64,000 nt of DNA, from assembly GCA_007449985.2 (NCBI GenBank), contig VIIQ02000002.1, positions 310,001 through 374,000 of the forward strand. The letters are read 5' to 3'. Positions 39,758 to 54,129 of the stretch are shown here, piece after piece. The number at the start of each line of letters is the position of its first letter. Position 1 is the first letter of the stretch. This DNA comes from Desmodesmus armatus (Eukaryota > Chlorophyta > Chlorophyceae > Sphaeropleales > Scenedesmaceae). A model generated the notes under the pieces. The model saw only the letters and a program-made list of their open reading frames with translations, had not been told where the DNA came from and made no database searches. A program made the position numbers and the translations under genes.

Positions 39758-39825
39758 TGCATGCCTTGCTGTGCAGCGGCCCTCTGCCCTGTCAGGTGAG
39801 TGTGCAACAAGTGATTGTAGCTGTG
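39758..39825 (-). repeat. Dispersed repeat B, copy 1
   Basis: On the minus strand, ACCTGACAGGGCAGAGGGCC and its surroundings match 52682-52757. The 40-bp core has about five differences, with weaker similarity extending about 30 bases further. Confidence 0.55.
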
Positions 39826-41031
39826 CTGGTTGAACAATGTGCACTGCTGGCAGCTGCCAGAGGCCTGAAGTGGCGCTGGGTAGGGTGAGTGACAAATCAC
39901 CGCTGTCACGCCAGGTTGCGACGGAGGGGTTTTCACGGCGGATGCACGCCATGTCATACATCCTGACACCGCACCTAGATATGTGCTGGAGAAACAAATA
40001 CACATGACACAAATGGCTTGGCAAGCACTGGGATGCAGTCGTGACGGCTTGTAGACTGCACCTGGCATGATAAAAGATACGTTCTACCCTGGCCACATTC
40101 AGCGGCGGGTGTGTGCCGACTCTGCCTCATCACGCAGTACACATGATCAGCACCACTGTAGCTGTTGGCACCATTATAATGGTAATTACGGAAACTAGCA
40201 TGGCTTGACATTCCACAAACACCAGAAAGCAAGGAGGATTGTAACATGCTGACTTGGTATATAAATCAACCAACTTGGTAGTAAAATCAAACTTACATGT
40301 ACAGGATGGGACATCCACCAATGTCTGCTCCTGTAGCACAGCCCCACTGTTGTGCTGTACATCTGTACCCGCACATACACATGCTGCCGTGCTGCCTAGC
40401 CATTGCTCAGGGCACCACTTCACCAAAACATTGTCCCTGCACTGGAATGCAGGACAGCCTTGCATGCAAGCCAGCCAACAGTACACTGTACGAGCAAGTG
40501 CACCAACCCGTGCCTACACTTGCACACTTCCCCCAGTGTGCATACCCCCTAGCGTCCGTACAATCTTGCTGTAGCGGAGCCAACTGCCGTGCGCTGTTGT
40601 TCCAGAGGCCTGGGAACCCCGAAAGTCATTCGCGCACACGGCAACAGTCCTGTCATTGTCATGCACAGGCTGTGCCTTCCATGACGAGGCAAGGTAAGGT
40701 TATACTGCCGTTTCAACGCTCAATACAAACACCACACCAAGCAGTTTCTGCTTGTGGCACAACACACTCAGCACTTGCCCAGCTCACTGCACCACCATTC
40801 CTCTGTAAGGCAGCAGCATCACGCTGCTGGACATGCAGCACTGCACAAACAACACAACACACAATTCACTTCTGCTTCTGATAGGTTCATTCAAAGTCTG
40901 CATACGCTGCACACTGAGCTGCGGCAGTGGCCCTGAACAGCCCCACAATTGCAACTGTTGCATTCACTCAACTGAGCTGAACCAGCAGCAGGAGCATGTC
41001 AGCCATGCCTCAAACACATGCCGGCCACCAC
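39826..41031. other. Noncoding 3' region of the helicase gene
   Basis: No gene is supported. A TTACA at 40293-40297 (TGTAA on the minus strand) is a plausible polyadenylation signal for the helicase, giving a 3' UTR of about 740 bases. Confidence 0.35.
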
Positions 41032-44000
41032 TCAGTACCTGCCACGGCCCCTGCCACGCCCGCCCGGAGACCCCCTACCAAACCCACCCCTGCCACCTCC
41101 CCGACCCCCCTCACCCCCACCGCGCCCGCTGCTGAACCCACCGCCCCTGCCACCTCCCCTACCGCCACCCCCTCTGCCCCCATACCCGCCACCCCTACCC
41201 CCACCATACCCGCCGCTGCTGCCACCACCACCACCACCGTAACCACCACCCCCATACCCGCCACCCCCACCCCCAAACCCACTCGACGACCCTCCCTCTC
41301 TCTCCACAAGCTCCGGCAGCCCCCTGGGCACTAGTAGTCCCGTCTGCTTGCTGCCCTTCGCCCCATCCTCCGCATCCCCGTCCTCATCCGCATCCCCGTC
41401 CTCGCTGTCGCCACCCTCCGCCTTGAGGCCTGCCTTTTCGATGAATTGCGAGGAGAGGTGTGAGGGGACGTCAAACACGGCGCCAAAGCCATCCTTTGTG
41501 AGGGTCATGCGGCGAGCTTCGTCGACGAGCTCCTGGGGCAGCTTGGTGCGCAGGAAGCCAAAGGCCTGGCCTGGCTTGTCCACTGCCCAAGCAGCCCTGC
41601 GGTGAGGTCAGCAGGGGGAGGGGAGGGTGGGGATGGTGTCAGTGTGTGGACAAAGAGGGTGGAGGATGGCGCGGCACGATCCATTTGTATGTGTGAATGC
41701 GTGGTGTTGGTATGTGGCATCAGGTAGATAGGCAGGAGAGGTGCCGGGACAGCAAGCGGGGACGTTTGTGCTGCTGCACGAGCTCATTCTGTCTGTATGG
41801 TGATGCAACTGTAATTGCAATCTGACTGTGATCCATTCCATGAGTCATGCGGGGCCTCACTTGAGTTGCAGGGTGGTGTAGCCATCGTGTGCCGTCAACA
41901 AGCTGCGGGCCTTCATCTCAGTGTTGCCTGCAGCAGCAACAGCAGCAGAATCACAACAACCCAGTTTGATGCCCTCCTACAGCTGAGTGCACACTCGCAT
42001 GCACCCAACCCACCCAGGAGTGTCACGCGCGATGAAATCCCCGGTAGGGTTGCATGTCCTTGTAGGACTGCTTGAATGGGACGTCCCAGAACCGCAAGCA
42101 TGTCTGTCATGCATTCCAACTGTTCAAAACACACATCAACATACACCATCACACAATCCCGCACTGCACGCCCCCACCAGTGATTTTGGCCAGTGCCAAT
42201 GCCAGTGCCTCCTCAGGGTCCCCAACCTCTGCCAGCCAGGTCTTAGCAGCGTCCCTAAACCACGGCACGACACCCTTGTCCACGTCACGCAGCGTCTCAA
42301 TCACACGCTCTGCAGCAATGCTGGCCATCTCTGCTGGCTGAGGTGGGCCAATGCGCTCAAACTTGAAGCCTGCGGGGGTGGTGAGGGAGAGGTTTTGGGT
42401 GTAGGTTGAAACAGCGGTGCAGTAAATGTTGGTTGATGACAAGATGGATTGGCCAGTGGGGCGATGCTGTTTGTGGGAATGAGAACACCTGGCCAGGTAC
42501 ATTCTGCAAACACCATACAGCAATGCCCGATAGCTTTGTGGTTTTAGGCAAACAAAGCAGCACACCACATACATGTAGCCGCAGCAGTCAATCCATCCCA
42601 AATGTTGCTTGTGACAATTGTAAAGAGCCAAGCATGCAAGCCAGATCGCATCACCCTGCTGCTTGTGGTCAACACATGCATGCGCAGCCAGATACACAAG
42701 CATCTCAAACTGCAAAGTCTGTACACACGACATTGCCACACCCTGGTGTCAGTCTGAACTTAGCAGACACCAGTGGTCCCCTCAGACACTAAGCGGAAAA
42801 GAACCTCATGCACTCCTCTCGAAGTGGTCAGTTCGCATAACATTGTCCATCACAGGGGCCGCTGTCACCACACCAAAAAGCCATAAGCGCTCTGGACTGT
42901 GACATAACCATGTCTTGCATCTTGGGCAGCTGTGCGTCTGGCACGCGGGGCTCAAAAACACAATCATGCACGGATGCTGAAACCCCAGCCAGCCCTCACA
43001 CAGCCATAAGACATCACAATGACAACACAGTGCAACTGCCGGTGAGGGGGTGTCGGGCTTGGTTGGGGCTTGGCTGAGGTTGCTACTTCGATACGTCAAA
43101 CGATCATAGTGTCAACTTGTAATGCACGCACCTGCTTTCTTCTCGATCCAAGGAATGCGGTCCTCGTGCTTGCGCCCTACGAGGGTGACGCACACGCCTG
43201 TGTGCCCGGCACGTCCGGTACGGCCGCTGCGGTGGATGTACGTCTCAGGGTCCTTGGGGGGCTCGACCTGGGTAGGTTGACGATGTGATGTGATGTCATG
43301 AGACAGAGGGTACAGCAACCGGACATGCAGTAACAATACACAAATTACAATGTGGGGTGATGCAATAGTCTGGTGATGACTTGACTGGTGCTGTTGTAGC
43401 GCCTGATTGACGTGTACAAACCAACAACATTCAGGCGAGAAACAGCAGGCCTGGTGCCCTGACGAACGAAGCCACAACACCACACAGATGTTACGCTGAC
43501 ACAGGGACTGCATAGAGGCGTTCGCACACAGTGCAGTCTATGCAGCCACCCACTCATCCACCCACTTACGCACGCGCCCACCCCCCCACCCCCGACCCAC
43601 CTGGATGACGAGTTCGATGCCGTTGATGTCAAGGCCACGTGCTGCCACGTCTGTGGCCACCAGCACGTTGAAGCGGCCTGACCTGAAGCCTGCCAGCGTC
43701 GCCTCACGCGCTGCCTGGGCAATGTCACCGTGCAGGGCCTGCACAACAGGATAACGCACAGTTGGCAGACCCGCATGACAGATACATATATCTGGTAATG
43801 GATACCATCTGTTGTAGTACCACTGTGATGAAATGCGTTAGACAAATATCTCAGAAGAGGGGGATTGGTGCGCTGATAAGCAAGAAAGGAAGTGACTACC
43901 ATGGGCCCAGCAGTTGTCAGGGTTACCAACAACAACCAGGCGCATTCTGAGGCAGGCAACTGAGCTGCTCTCCAAGGCGGAATGCTGCCTCACCGTGCGC

Positions 44001-46473
44001 CCATGATTTCACTGAGTGCCGCGGCCAGCTCGTTTGCGTCGTTCTTTGTCTCAGTGAACACTATGCTGCGGCCCCCGCAGCCGTAGCAGGCCACTAGGTC
44101 TGTCACCAGGCTGGTGCGCTGTGTCCAGTGGGCGGGAAGCATCAGGTGCCGCACGGTGGTAGCAGCCTGCAGGCAGCAGCAGCAGCAGCAGCAGTGCAGC
44201 GTCAGTACAGCGTCATGCAGACAGCACACAGCCAGCACTGCGGTAGGACAACTGCCAGCTTTTCTAAACAGCGTCACTGGTAACACATTCAACAACGTGA
44301 GCTTGTCATCTCAGGTCACCCCTCCCCCCACACCCCCTCCCCCCCAAGCGCACACGCACGTGTGTCCTACACCACACACAACTGCAGGTTTCACAAACCC
44401 CGTATCAAATCAACGCCCACACCCGCCCACCTTGAGCTTGTCGTCCCCCACGAGGTCCACCAGCTTGTGGTCTGGCACCAGGAAGCGCCGCGTGATGTCC
44501 TTCACCCACACAGGCATGGTGGCGCTGAACAGCAGCGTCTGCAGGGACTCGCCAGACGCGTTGCGCCCGGGGCCAGCTGCTGCTGAGACGCTGCCGTCTG
44601 CATTCTTGGACGCCGCGCCGAGGATGGTCTCCACATCATCCACGAAACCCATGTTGAGCATCTCGTCACACTCATCAAGCACCCTGAGGTTGGCAGTGAC
44701 ATCAGAAAAAAAAGGCAAAAAGGTAAGGGCGGCGGCGGAAAGCAGAGAACGCATCCGTATAGGATCAAGAGGGTCAGAACAGCAAGAACGGAGGGGTGTG
44801 TCAACTGCTATGTGGCCCCTTCACGTAGTGCAGCTGAGCTTCTTCGTCCCGTCATGTCTGATAAGTTGAGCTGTCAGCTGGATGTGAAAGCACCTGAAGG
44901 TGCGGGCCAAGCGGTGTCTCAGCCATGCAAGCCTGCCTGTTGGTTCTCTCACCTGAACTTGAGTTTGTGCAGCTTCAGTGTGCCGCGCTCAATGTGGTCC
45001 TTCACACGACCCGGTGTGCCCACCACCACATCCACGCCCTGACACACACAGCAGCACACACGGCAGCAACAGGCAAAAAAAGGGTACGTGTCAGCCCTAC
45101 ACTCTCCGTTGGACGAGACCCTGATGCTCCATCAGGGTAAAGCAGTGCAGCTGCAGGATGTTCGTTACCAAGCTGAGACGCGGCTGCTAGCAGGAGTGTG
45201 TGACAGGCCTACTGTATCCGTATTCCGCTGCTGCTGCCGCCATCAAGGCAGGGTGACACCGGCTGGTGGAGTGGTGGAGGAGACACGTGGGCGGTTGCAT
45301 GCTGGTCAGCTAGCTAGTTGGCTGCATCTGACAAATGCTGCAGCATCTGTCTGCTGCCTGCTGGCGCCTGAACCCGTACTGTCCACCACTGAACCACAGT
45401 CAGGTGTCCAACCCTGCAAGTGAGTGAGTGACTGACTCTTCCTGCATGACTCACCCTCCGCAGCGCCATCTCCTGCGTGTTGTAGGGTGTGCCTCCATAC
45501 ACACACAGTGTGCTGAGGTTGGCTGCCTGACCAATGTACTCAAAGTCAGCATGCACCTGCAGCACAACACAAGCACAGCACAGCATGAGGAAGACGCGTG
45601 GCACAACCGAGGAGCTTCTCAGTCCAAGCATTGAGTGAGTGCACGCCTGCGGCAGTGCTGGCCTTCCCTTGTCGTTACATCAAGTATAGCTTTACCCTGC
45701 TTTACCCCTGAACGATGGTGGATGTGGCTATTCACAACAGCCCAGGAACACCCAGGTCCTGAGAAACTGCTCCTGAAGCTGCAGCTGCAACTGCTGGTGG
45801 TTGTGCAGTTGGACTATGCTAGACAAGACTGCCCCAGCAACGCGCTTGCAGGCTGCTGTTGCTGCGGCTGCTGCACCCAACACAGGCATGCCAGCTTCAG
45901 CCTGGGATGCGATATCTTTCGGAAAAGGTGCAAATATCTGTTGAAATCCATGCATACCTGCTTGGCCAGCTCACGAGTGGGTGCCAGCACAATGACAGAT
46001 GGCAGCCTGCCGTGCCTGCCGCCTGACTGGCTGGCCTGCTGGTTCGCCAGGGACTGCACTATTGGCAGGACAAAGGCCAGGGTCTTGCCGCAACCTGTGC
46101 GAGCCCGCCCCACCACGTCTGTGCCACCAACCACGAGGTTGAAGGCGGCAGTCTGGATGGGGAACAGTGCCTCGATGCCCTTGGAGCGCAGCAGAGACTT
46201 GATGCCATCTGACAGCTTGAAGTTGTCCAGCGCATTTGGGTCTGCTGCTGGTGCTGCTGGGGTTTCTGTCTGCTTTTCAGTGGTTTCTGCTTCTGCTGCT
46301 GACTTGTCCTTCTTGCTTTTCTTCTTTGGGGGAGTCTGGTCGCCAGCTGCTGCTGCTGCTGCCTCCTTGGCTGCCTTCTTCTTTGATTTCTCTGGCTTAG
46401 CTGCGGCGCCCTCTACGTCATTAGCTTCTGCATCAAGCTTGCGCTTCTTCTTTGAGTCCTTTTTGGTGTTCAT
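41032..46473 (-). CDS. Nucleolar DEAD-box RNA helicase of the RH7/Gu (DDX21) type, about 742 aa
   Basis: Exons in order: 46473-45958, 45556-45455, 45038-44953, 44683-44431, 44166-43994, 43738-43601, 43267-43132, 42369-42178, 41927-41861, 41596-41032. The lysine-rich N-terminus ([14 protein letters not shown]) looks like a nucleolar signal. Helicase motifs in order: ARTGCGKT (I), PTRELA (Ia), TPGR (Ib), DECD (II, not DEAD), SAT (III), IVFTETK (IV), [11 protein letters not shown] (V), [10 protein letters not shown] (VI). A GUCT-like domain follows (from FERIGPPQP through [14 protein letters not shown]), then an acidic patch and a Gly/Arg-rich (RGG) tail ending GRGRGRY. Such enzymes remodel RNA in ribosome biogenesis. 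One junction (43994 to 43738) is out of phase by one base with standard GT-AG sites; all others fit. Confidence 0.95.
41928..41950 (-). repeat. CTG-rich acceptor tract of helicase exon 9
   Basis: In the sense strand GCTGCTGTTGCTGCTGCAG immediately precedes the exon ending at 41927. Confidence 0.6.
44167..44197 (-). repeat. CTG repeat at the acceptor of helicase exon 5
   Basis: In the sense strand CTGCACTGCTG...CTGCCTGCAG ends at the exon boundary 44166. Confidence 0.65.
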
Positions 46474-47019
46474 GGTGCGACTGGACGGGAAAACGGTGTG
46501 GCTGCTGGTGAGGGCGGGTGCGAGAAAAGAGAGCGTGTCTGCAGGAGGGGAGCAGCCTATACCCTGATGCTTTGACAGCGTGTGAAGCGGCGACATGCAA
46601 GCCCTCGCTGCCTGCTCCTTTTGCCGGGCGTTGCCATAAGCAACCGTTTCATGTTATATTAGTCACCGTACCATGAAAGCCGTCAATTAGCTGGCAGAAA
46701 TTCTACTTCAACGCCATCAAGCTGATTATGAGGCTGGGTGGAGCCTGCTGGGCTGTCACGGCACACATGTGAGCACTGGTACAGCTGACCCCTCCCTGCG
46801 GTTTCTTTGTTTTTCCAGAGGCTCAGAGTTTGTTTTCACGGGCCTTGTGCGGATATCCTCTTCGGAACCAAACCCTGCTGACAGTCGGACTGCGATCGGA
46901 AAACACGTGGGCGTTCCCAACGCTGTAAAGCATATTCGTATCGGCTTTCGCTCAGGCTTGTGCACCGCGTGGGGGCTTGAGCTTTTTTTCGCAGTCATCA
47001 CCAGCAGCATCGCGCCACC
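46474..47019. promoter_or_regulatory. Divergent promoter region between helicase and cystathionine gamma-synthase
   Basis: 546 bases separate two divergent start codons. An AT-richer block (46640-46730) includes TTATATTAG near 46654. No other gene is seen. Likely a shared bidirectional promoter with both leaders. Confidence 0.45.
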
Positions 47020-49979
<2,960 letters not shown>

Positions 49980-51870
49980 ACAGCTCAGGGCTGATCAGTC
50001 GGACACACCCCGTGGTGCAGTAGCAGCAGCCTGGGTGCAGCAGCAGCAGTTGCATCAGGATGGCCTTGCGCTGCCTTGGTGCAGCGCTGGTAGCGGTTGC
50101 GGCATGCAATCGGTGCTGTCGTGTAGTTGCAGCAAGCGACTGGCGTCAGCAGGATTCACAGCAGCGTCTTTGGGCGCCAGGAGCAGCTCTGCAACGAAAC
50201 GGCAGCAGTCGCGGCACGGGGTGGGATGGGGGGGCTGTTGTTCCGAAAGAGTCTTTGGTTGAGTGCGTGGGTCGGGAGTGTCCTGCAGCACTACATGCAT
50301 GCTGCCAGCTCCTGGTGTGTGCAGTGCAGTGTGCTGGCAGTGCTGTCTGTTGACACGCGCCGTGCCCTTTGTGCGTGTTGTGGTTTTTTCATCATTTGGG
50401 GCAGGGTGTGCAGCATCCGTCTGCTGCTAGCAGTTGCTATATTGCAGGATCCATAAGCAGCAGCGGCACCTTTTATTGCTCAGTGGTATGTCTGTTTGAC
50501 GCGCATCATCCCCTGTGCATCACCCCTGCCTGTATTGCAGCCGCTATCGGCCTGTAGTCGGGCTTAGTTCTGCCGCGATTGCAGTGCGTGGCCGGTATGC
50601 GAATTCACTGTTGTGCTGGCAGCAGTGTTGTAGCAGTGGTGTCATCGTCTGTTGTGCGTAGGGTGGTTATGTCGCTGACGCAGTGTACAGTACTGTGTAG
50701 GCTGTTGTGCAGCTTTGTGCTGCATCGCATGCATGCGAAGAACACAGGGGCTCGGCCTTGTGATGTTCTTGTTGGTTTGAGCAGCACCTCATCAGGGTGT
50801 TAGTGAGCATGTGGCCCTATGGCCACTCTGGACTGTGTTGGTGTGGTGGCCTTGGCTGCTGTAGGAGCAGAGGCGGTTGTGCTGTATCTGGCCGCCGGCT
50901 AGCGTGGATGGTGTAGGTAGAGTCCGGGACGTTTGCAGCAGCTGTGGCTGGTGCTTGCTTTACGCCAACTTGACGGGAATTGTTTCCGCACATGTGTTGC
51001 TCTTGCGTTACTGCTAGATGCCTGATGGGGAGATGCAGAGATGCATCACAGCAAAGGGTTTTGCGACGCCAGTAAGCCTGCACACCACAGCAGTATGCTT
51101 GTTTTTAACAACCAGGGTGGGCTGTCTAGTCGTACCTGGTGTTGCATGTGGTGTGTGCTGCTTGTATTGTTTCGGATGGCCCAGCTGGACCTATCATACC
51201 CCTTTGTACAGTGATTGTGCTTGTGTCGGCACAGCTGGTGCTGGGTTGAACTTTCCAAGGGTCAGGCTGGCTATTGAGCATCTGAACAGCAGGAGGCGGC
51301 CATGCAAGTGTCTTTGTACTGGATGGAATTGCCTGCAACCTGCACTTCACACCCACACACAAAGCAGAAAACTAGACGGATCGCAGTGATGGCATCAAGC
51401 TCAGTACACAGCACAGCCACAAAACGCCTTGTCAACAGATTTGCCTCTGCTCCTGTCAGCAAGCTGGCCTCTCAGCAATGTCGCAAGGTGTGCCTGCGAT
51501 GTACCCTGTGGCGAGCACAGAGCAACAGCTGCAAATGTTTGAAACAGGTGCCAGTCACACAAGGTCACACGTTGGAGGAGGGCCAGCAACAGGGTGTCAT
51601 AAGCCTGCACTGGGGCAGGGGTCGACCCCCCTCTCCTTTGCTGTGCTGACATCTTGTTGCTGCGCTGTTCTGCAGGTGCGTTCCTTGTGCTTTTGCAGGC
51701 AGAGTGTTGCTATTGTTGACATCAGCCCAGCCCAGCAGGAGGAACAGCCAGCATGACCCAGCACCAATGATCACAGTGGAGCTTTGATGCAACATCCAGC
51801 CCAGCAGGAGGGCAGCAACTGGCCAGGCACCTTCAGGTCACAGTGAGCCAAGGGTTGGGGGCCCCGAAGC
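49980..51870. other. CGS 3' region and intergenic DNA
   Basis: No supported gene. Short frames exist on both strands but none has family resemblance or splice-supported extension. I saw no obvious TGTAA in the first kilobase, so the CGS polyadenylation site is not assigned. Confidence 0.4.
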
Positions 51871-51963
51871 TCGTCTAGCCGCGTTTGCACATGCATATGC
51901 ATCACTTACTACTTCTTTTCGTTGACAGACCGGCAGCTTCAGCCTCTGCGATCTTAATACAAC
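51871..51963 (+). repeat. Dispersed repeat A, copy 2
   Basis: Aligns with 7755-7842 in the same orientation (shared ends TCGTCTAGCCGC and TACAACA, shared block AGCCTCTGCGATCTTA). Confidence 0.65.
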
Positions 51964-52681
51964 AGAGCAACTGTCACAGAGCTGTCAACAACCAGCCTTG
52001 AAACCTTGCTGTGGAAGTGACTGCTGCGTGTCTGGGTCTGTCCTCCAAGGTTGTAGGGGCAAGGGAACTGCCTACCAGGGTGGCAACCAACAAAGCATTG
52101 AGCAGGGGTGTGGGGGCCGTTGTCTTGTCAGACCACAGAGCTGGCAACAACTTGCTTGAAGCAGCAACCACCACCACATGTCCACACTCAGGGTGATACG
52201 CCAGCCCAGTGCTGCTAACACAAACTGAACCATGATGGCACTGTGTATCATGTGCTGACAGGTAATGACAGCTGATGACGTGAAAAGTTGGTATGCCATA
52301 ACTTGTTACACCGTATCAAGATGCCATGCCGTTGCGTCCTTGTGCTAGTGGGTTTTGCACATGAAGAAGTGCCGTGGGAGGTGGTTTTGTTGCTCTGTCT
52401 CCTCAGGCCACCGCTGATGTGGCAACCCCTGGTAAGTAACGAACCTGCAGTGTCCTCCATACAATACCTGCAAGCTGAAGGGGGGTGCCATCTCTGTTAC
52501 ACTCTGCCATGTACAAAACACAGCCTGTCACAGTCACAGGTCAAGTCAAGCGCTTGTCAGTTCAAGCATGCGGCAAGTCAATCAAACCTGCGTCAAGTCA
52601 AACGGATGCCTTGCACAACACCCCAGCGGCACGGCACATGTGCAGCTTCAACCCAAGCCCATGCTTGCTGCACACAGCCCC

Positions 52682-52757
52682 ACATCTACATTCATTTTGT
52701 CGCACAGCCATGCAACCACCTGGCAGGGCAGAGGGCCGCTGCAGGGTAAGGCATGCA
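52682..52757 (+). repeat. Dispersed repeat B, copy 2 (inverted relative to copy 1)
   Basis: ACCTGGCAGGGCAGAGGGCC at 52718, with flanks, matches the minus strand of 39758-39825. Confidence 0.55.
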
Positions 52758-53718
52758 TACTGTAGAGTCAACACATTGTCAAAGCCATGGGTTGGCCCAA
52801 CCCAAAGCCACGAAGGGCATGCCTACCAGATGGGATGTACCTTTGCCCCAAAACCTACACTCTACCCTGAAAGGGATAACTTGATCAAACACAAAGCTGC
52901 TTGCGCCCTGATGAAAAAATGCCACTTGGCACTGCAGCAATGCCTCTGCTACTTGCCGCAGCAAGCACACACACTCCGACATTCAGCACCGTGTACTCCT
53001 GCCTGGTGGTTCAAGATGCCCCAACGCTAACCCAACCAGCTGGCTCTGTGTACAACACAGGTACAAGAGCGCCCATGCATGCAGTGTCACCCTGCACCTA
53101 ACCTGACACTCTGATGACACAGGGTGGCCCACCCCCGCTGGCAGCGCATGATCTGGGCCTGCTGACCGACAAAAGTTGGTACCTAAAGCCCTTCAGGGGC
53201 TGTACTTGTGAGACAGGCTGCCTGTGGTCACGATTGTCAACAACGTTGTGTGGTTAACCACACAAAGGGGAACAGATGACCCCTAGCCTGCCTACTAGGC
53301 ACCTAGTAGGTGCGGCCTGCCTGTATTCATCACTACGGCTCCTCATGCATGCATGCAGCACGCCGCCAAGTTGCAGTGGCCTACCACCTAAACACACCAG
53401 CATACCAGCAGACCAAGACACAGCATAAGAAGACCTGACCTCTCATAAGCCTGCCCAGCAACAAATGACCTGCCCCTACTGCCCCACACCCCACGAATTG
53501 TGCAACACCCTGATGACACTGTTTGTGAGCAGGCCACAGGTCCCCTGCTGCTTGCATGTACACACACCCATGCAGCAGTTGCTGCCATATGGTAGTAGCA
53601 GCATAACCAGCACTGCCTAAGACCCGGACAACATGCACCACAAATAACTGTTAACACTCAGTTGGGCCCGTCGCCCCTCATGAGTGACAGCCTACACCCT
53701 GAACCCTGCACCCCATCC

Positions 53719-53723
53719 TTACA
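53719..53723 (-). terminator. Probable polyadenylation signal of paralog 2
   Basis: TGTAA on the minus strand, about 410 bases beyond the stop codon at 54130. Confidence 0.35.
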
Positions 53724-54129
53724 GCACCTGTGCTGGGTGTGCACACAGGGTGCACTCAACCAGTGCACAGCCACTGCCTGCTTGCTCAGCAGGCATAAAG
53801 ACAAAAGCAGTGAGCTGGCAGCTGCTTGCACAGCAGCTGTGAACAAAACGTCAATCAACCGGTGAGATGGCTACACTTAACTTGATAGCTGGCCTACACC
53901 TTTTCACACTGACACAGCTACCAGTGGGGGGTTTGTAGAAAAAGCAAGCCTGTTGCCTGTCTTGGTGGTGGCGTTCAACCCCAACTGCACCCAAGCACCC
54001 ATCTTATCCCCTACCGTTCCAGACAACCATTCACATGTGTTCACAGCCATGCACACAAACTGCCCCAGGTGAAACCAGGACGGGGCAAACCCACCCACTG
54101 CTAGTGTGAGCAACCCTTGGTCAATCAGC

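Larger units (their letters stand above)
51964..54129. other. Intergenic DNA between CGS and the second coiled-coil paralog
   Basis: No supported gene. It contains dispersed repeat B (52682-52757) and small palindromes, for example TGTGTGGTTAACCACACA near 53247. TTACA at 53719-53723 is a candidate polyadenylation signal for the minus-strand gene ending at 54130. Confidence 0.4.

Noticed and set aside
40996..41334. Proline/threonine-rich frame resembling a cell-wall protein
   Set aside because: It is the complement of the RGG tail of the helicase.
43345..43959. 204-codon minus-strand frame through helicase exon 6
   Set aside because: Shadow in the wrong frame; it does contain the frame that strict GT-AG splicing would enter, but it loses motif V.
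52485..53030. 181-codon plus-strand frame in the CGS/paralog 2 spacer
   Set aside because: No domain, no good start context, and no splice-supported neighbours; overlaps dispersed repeat B.
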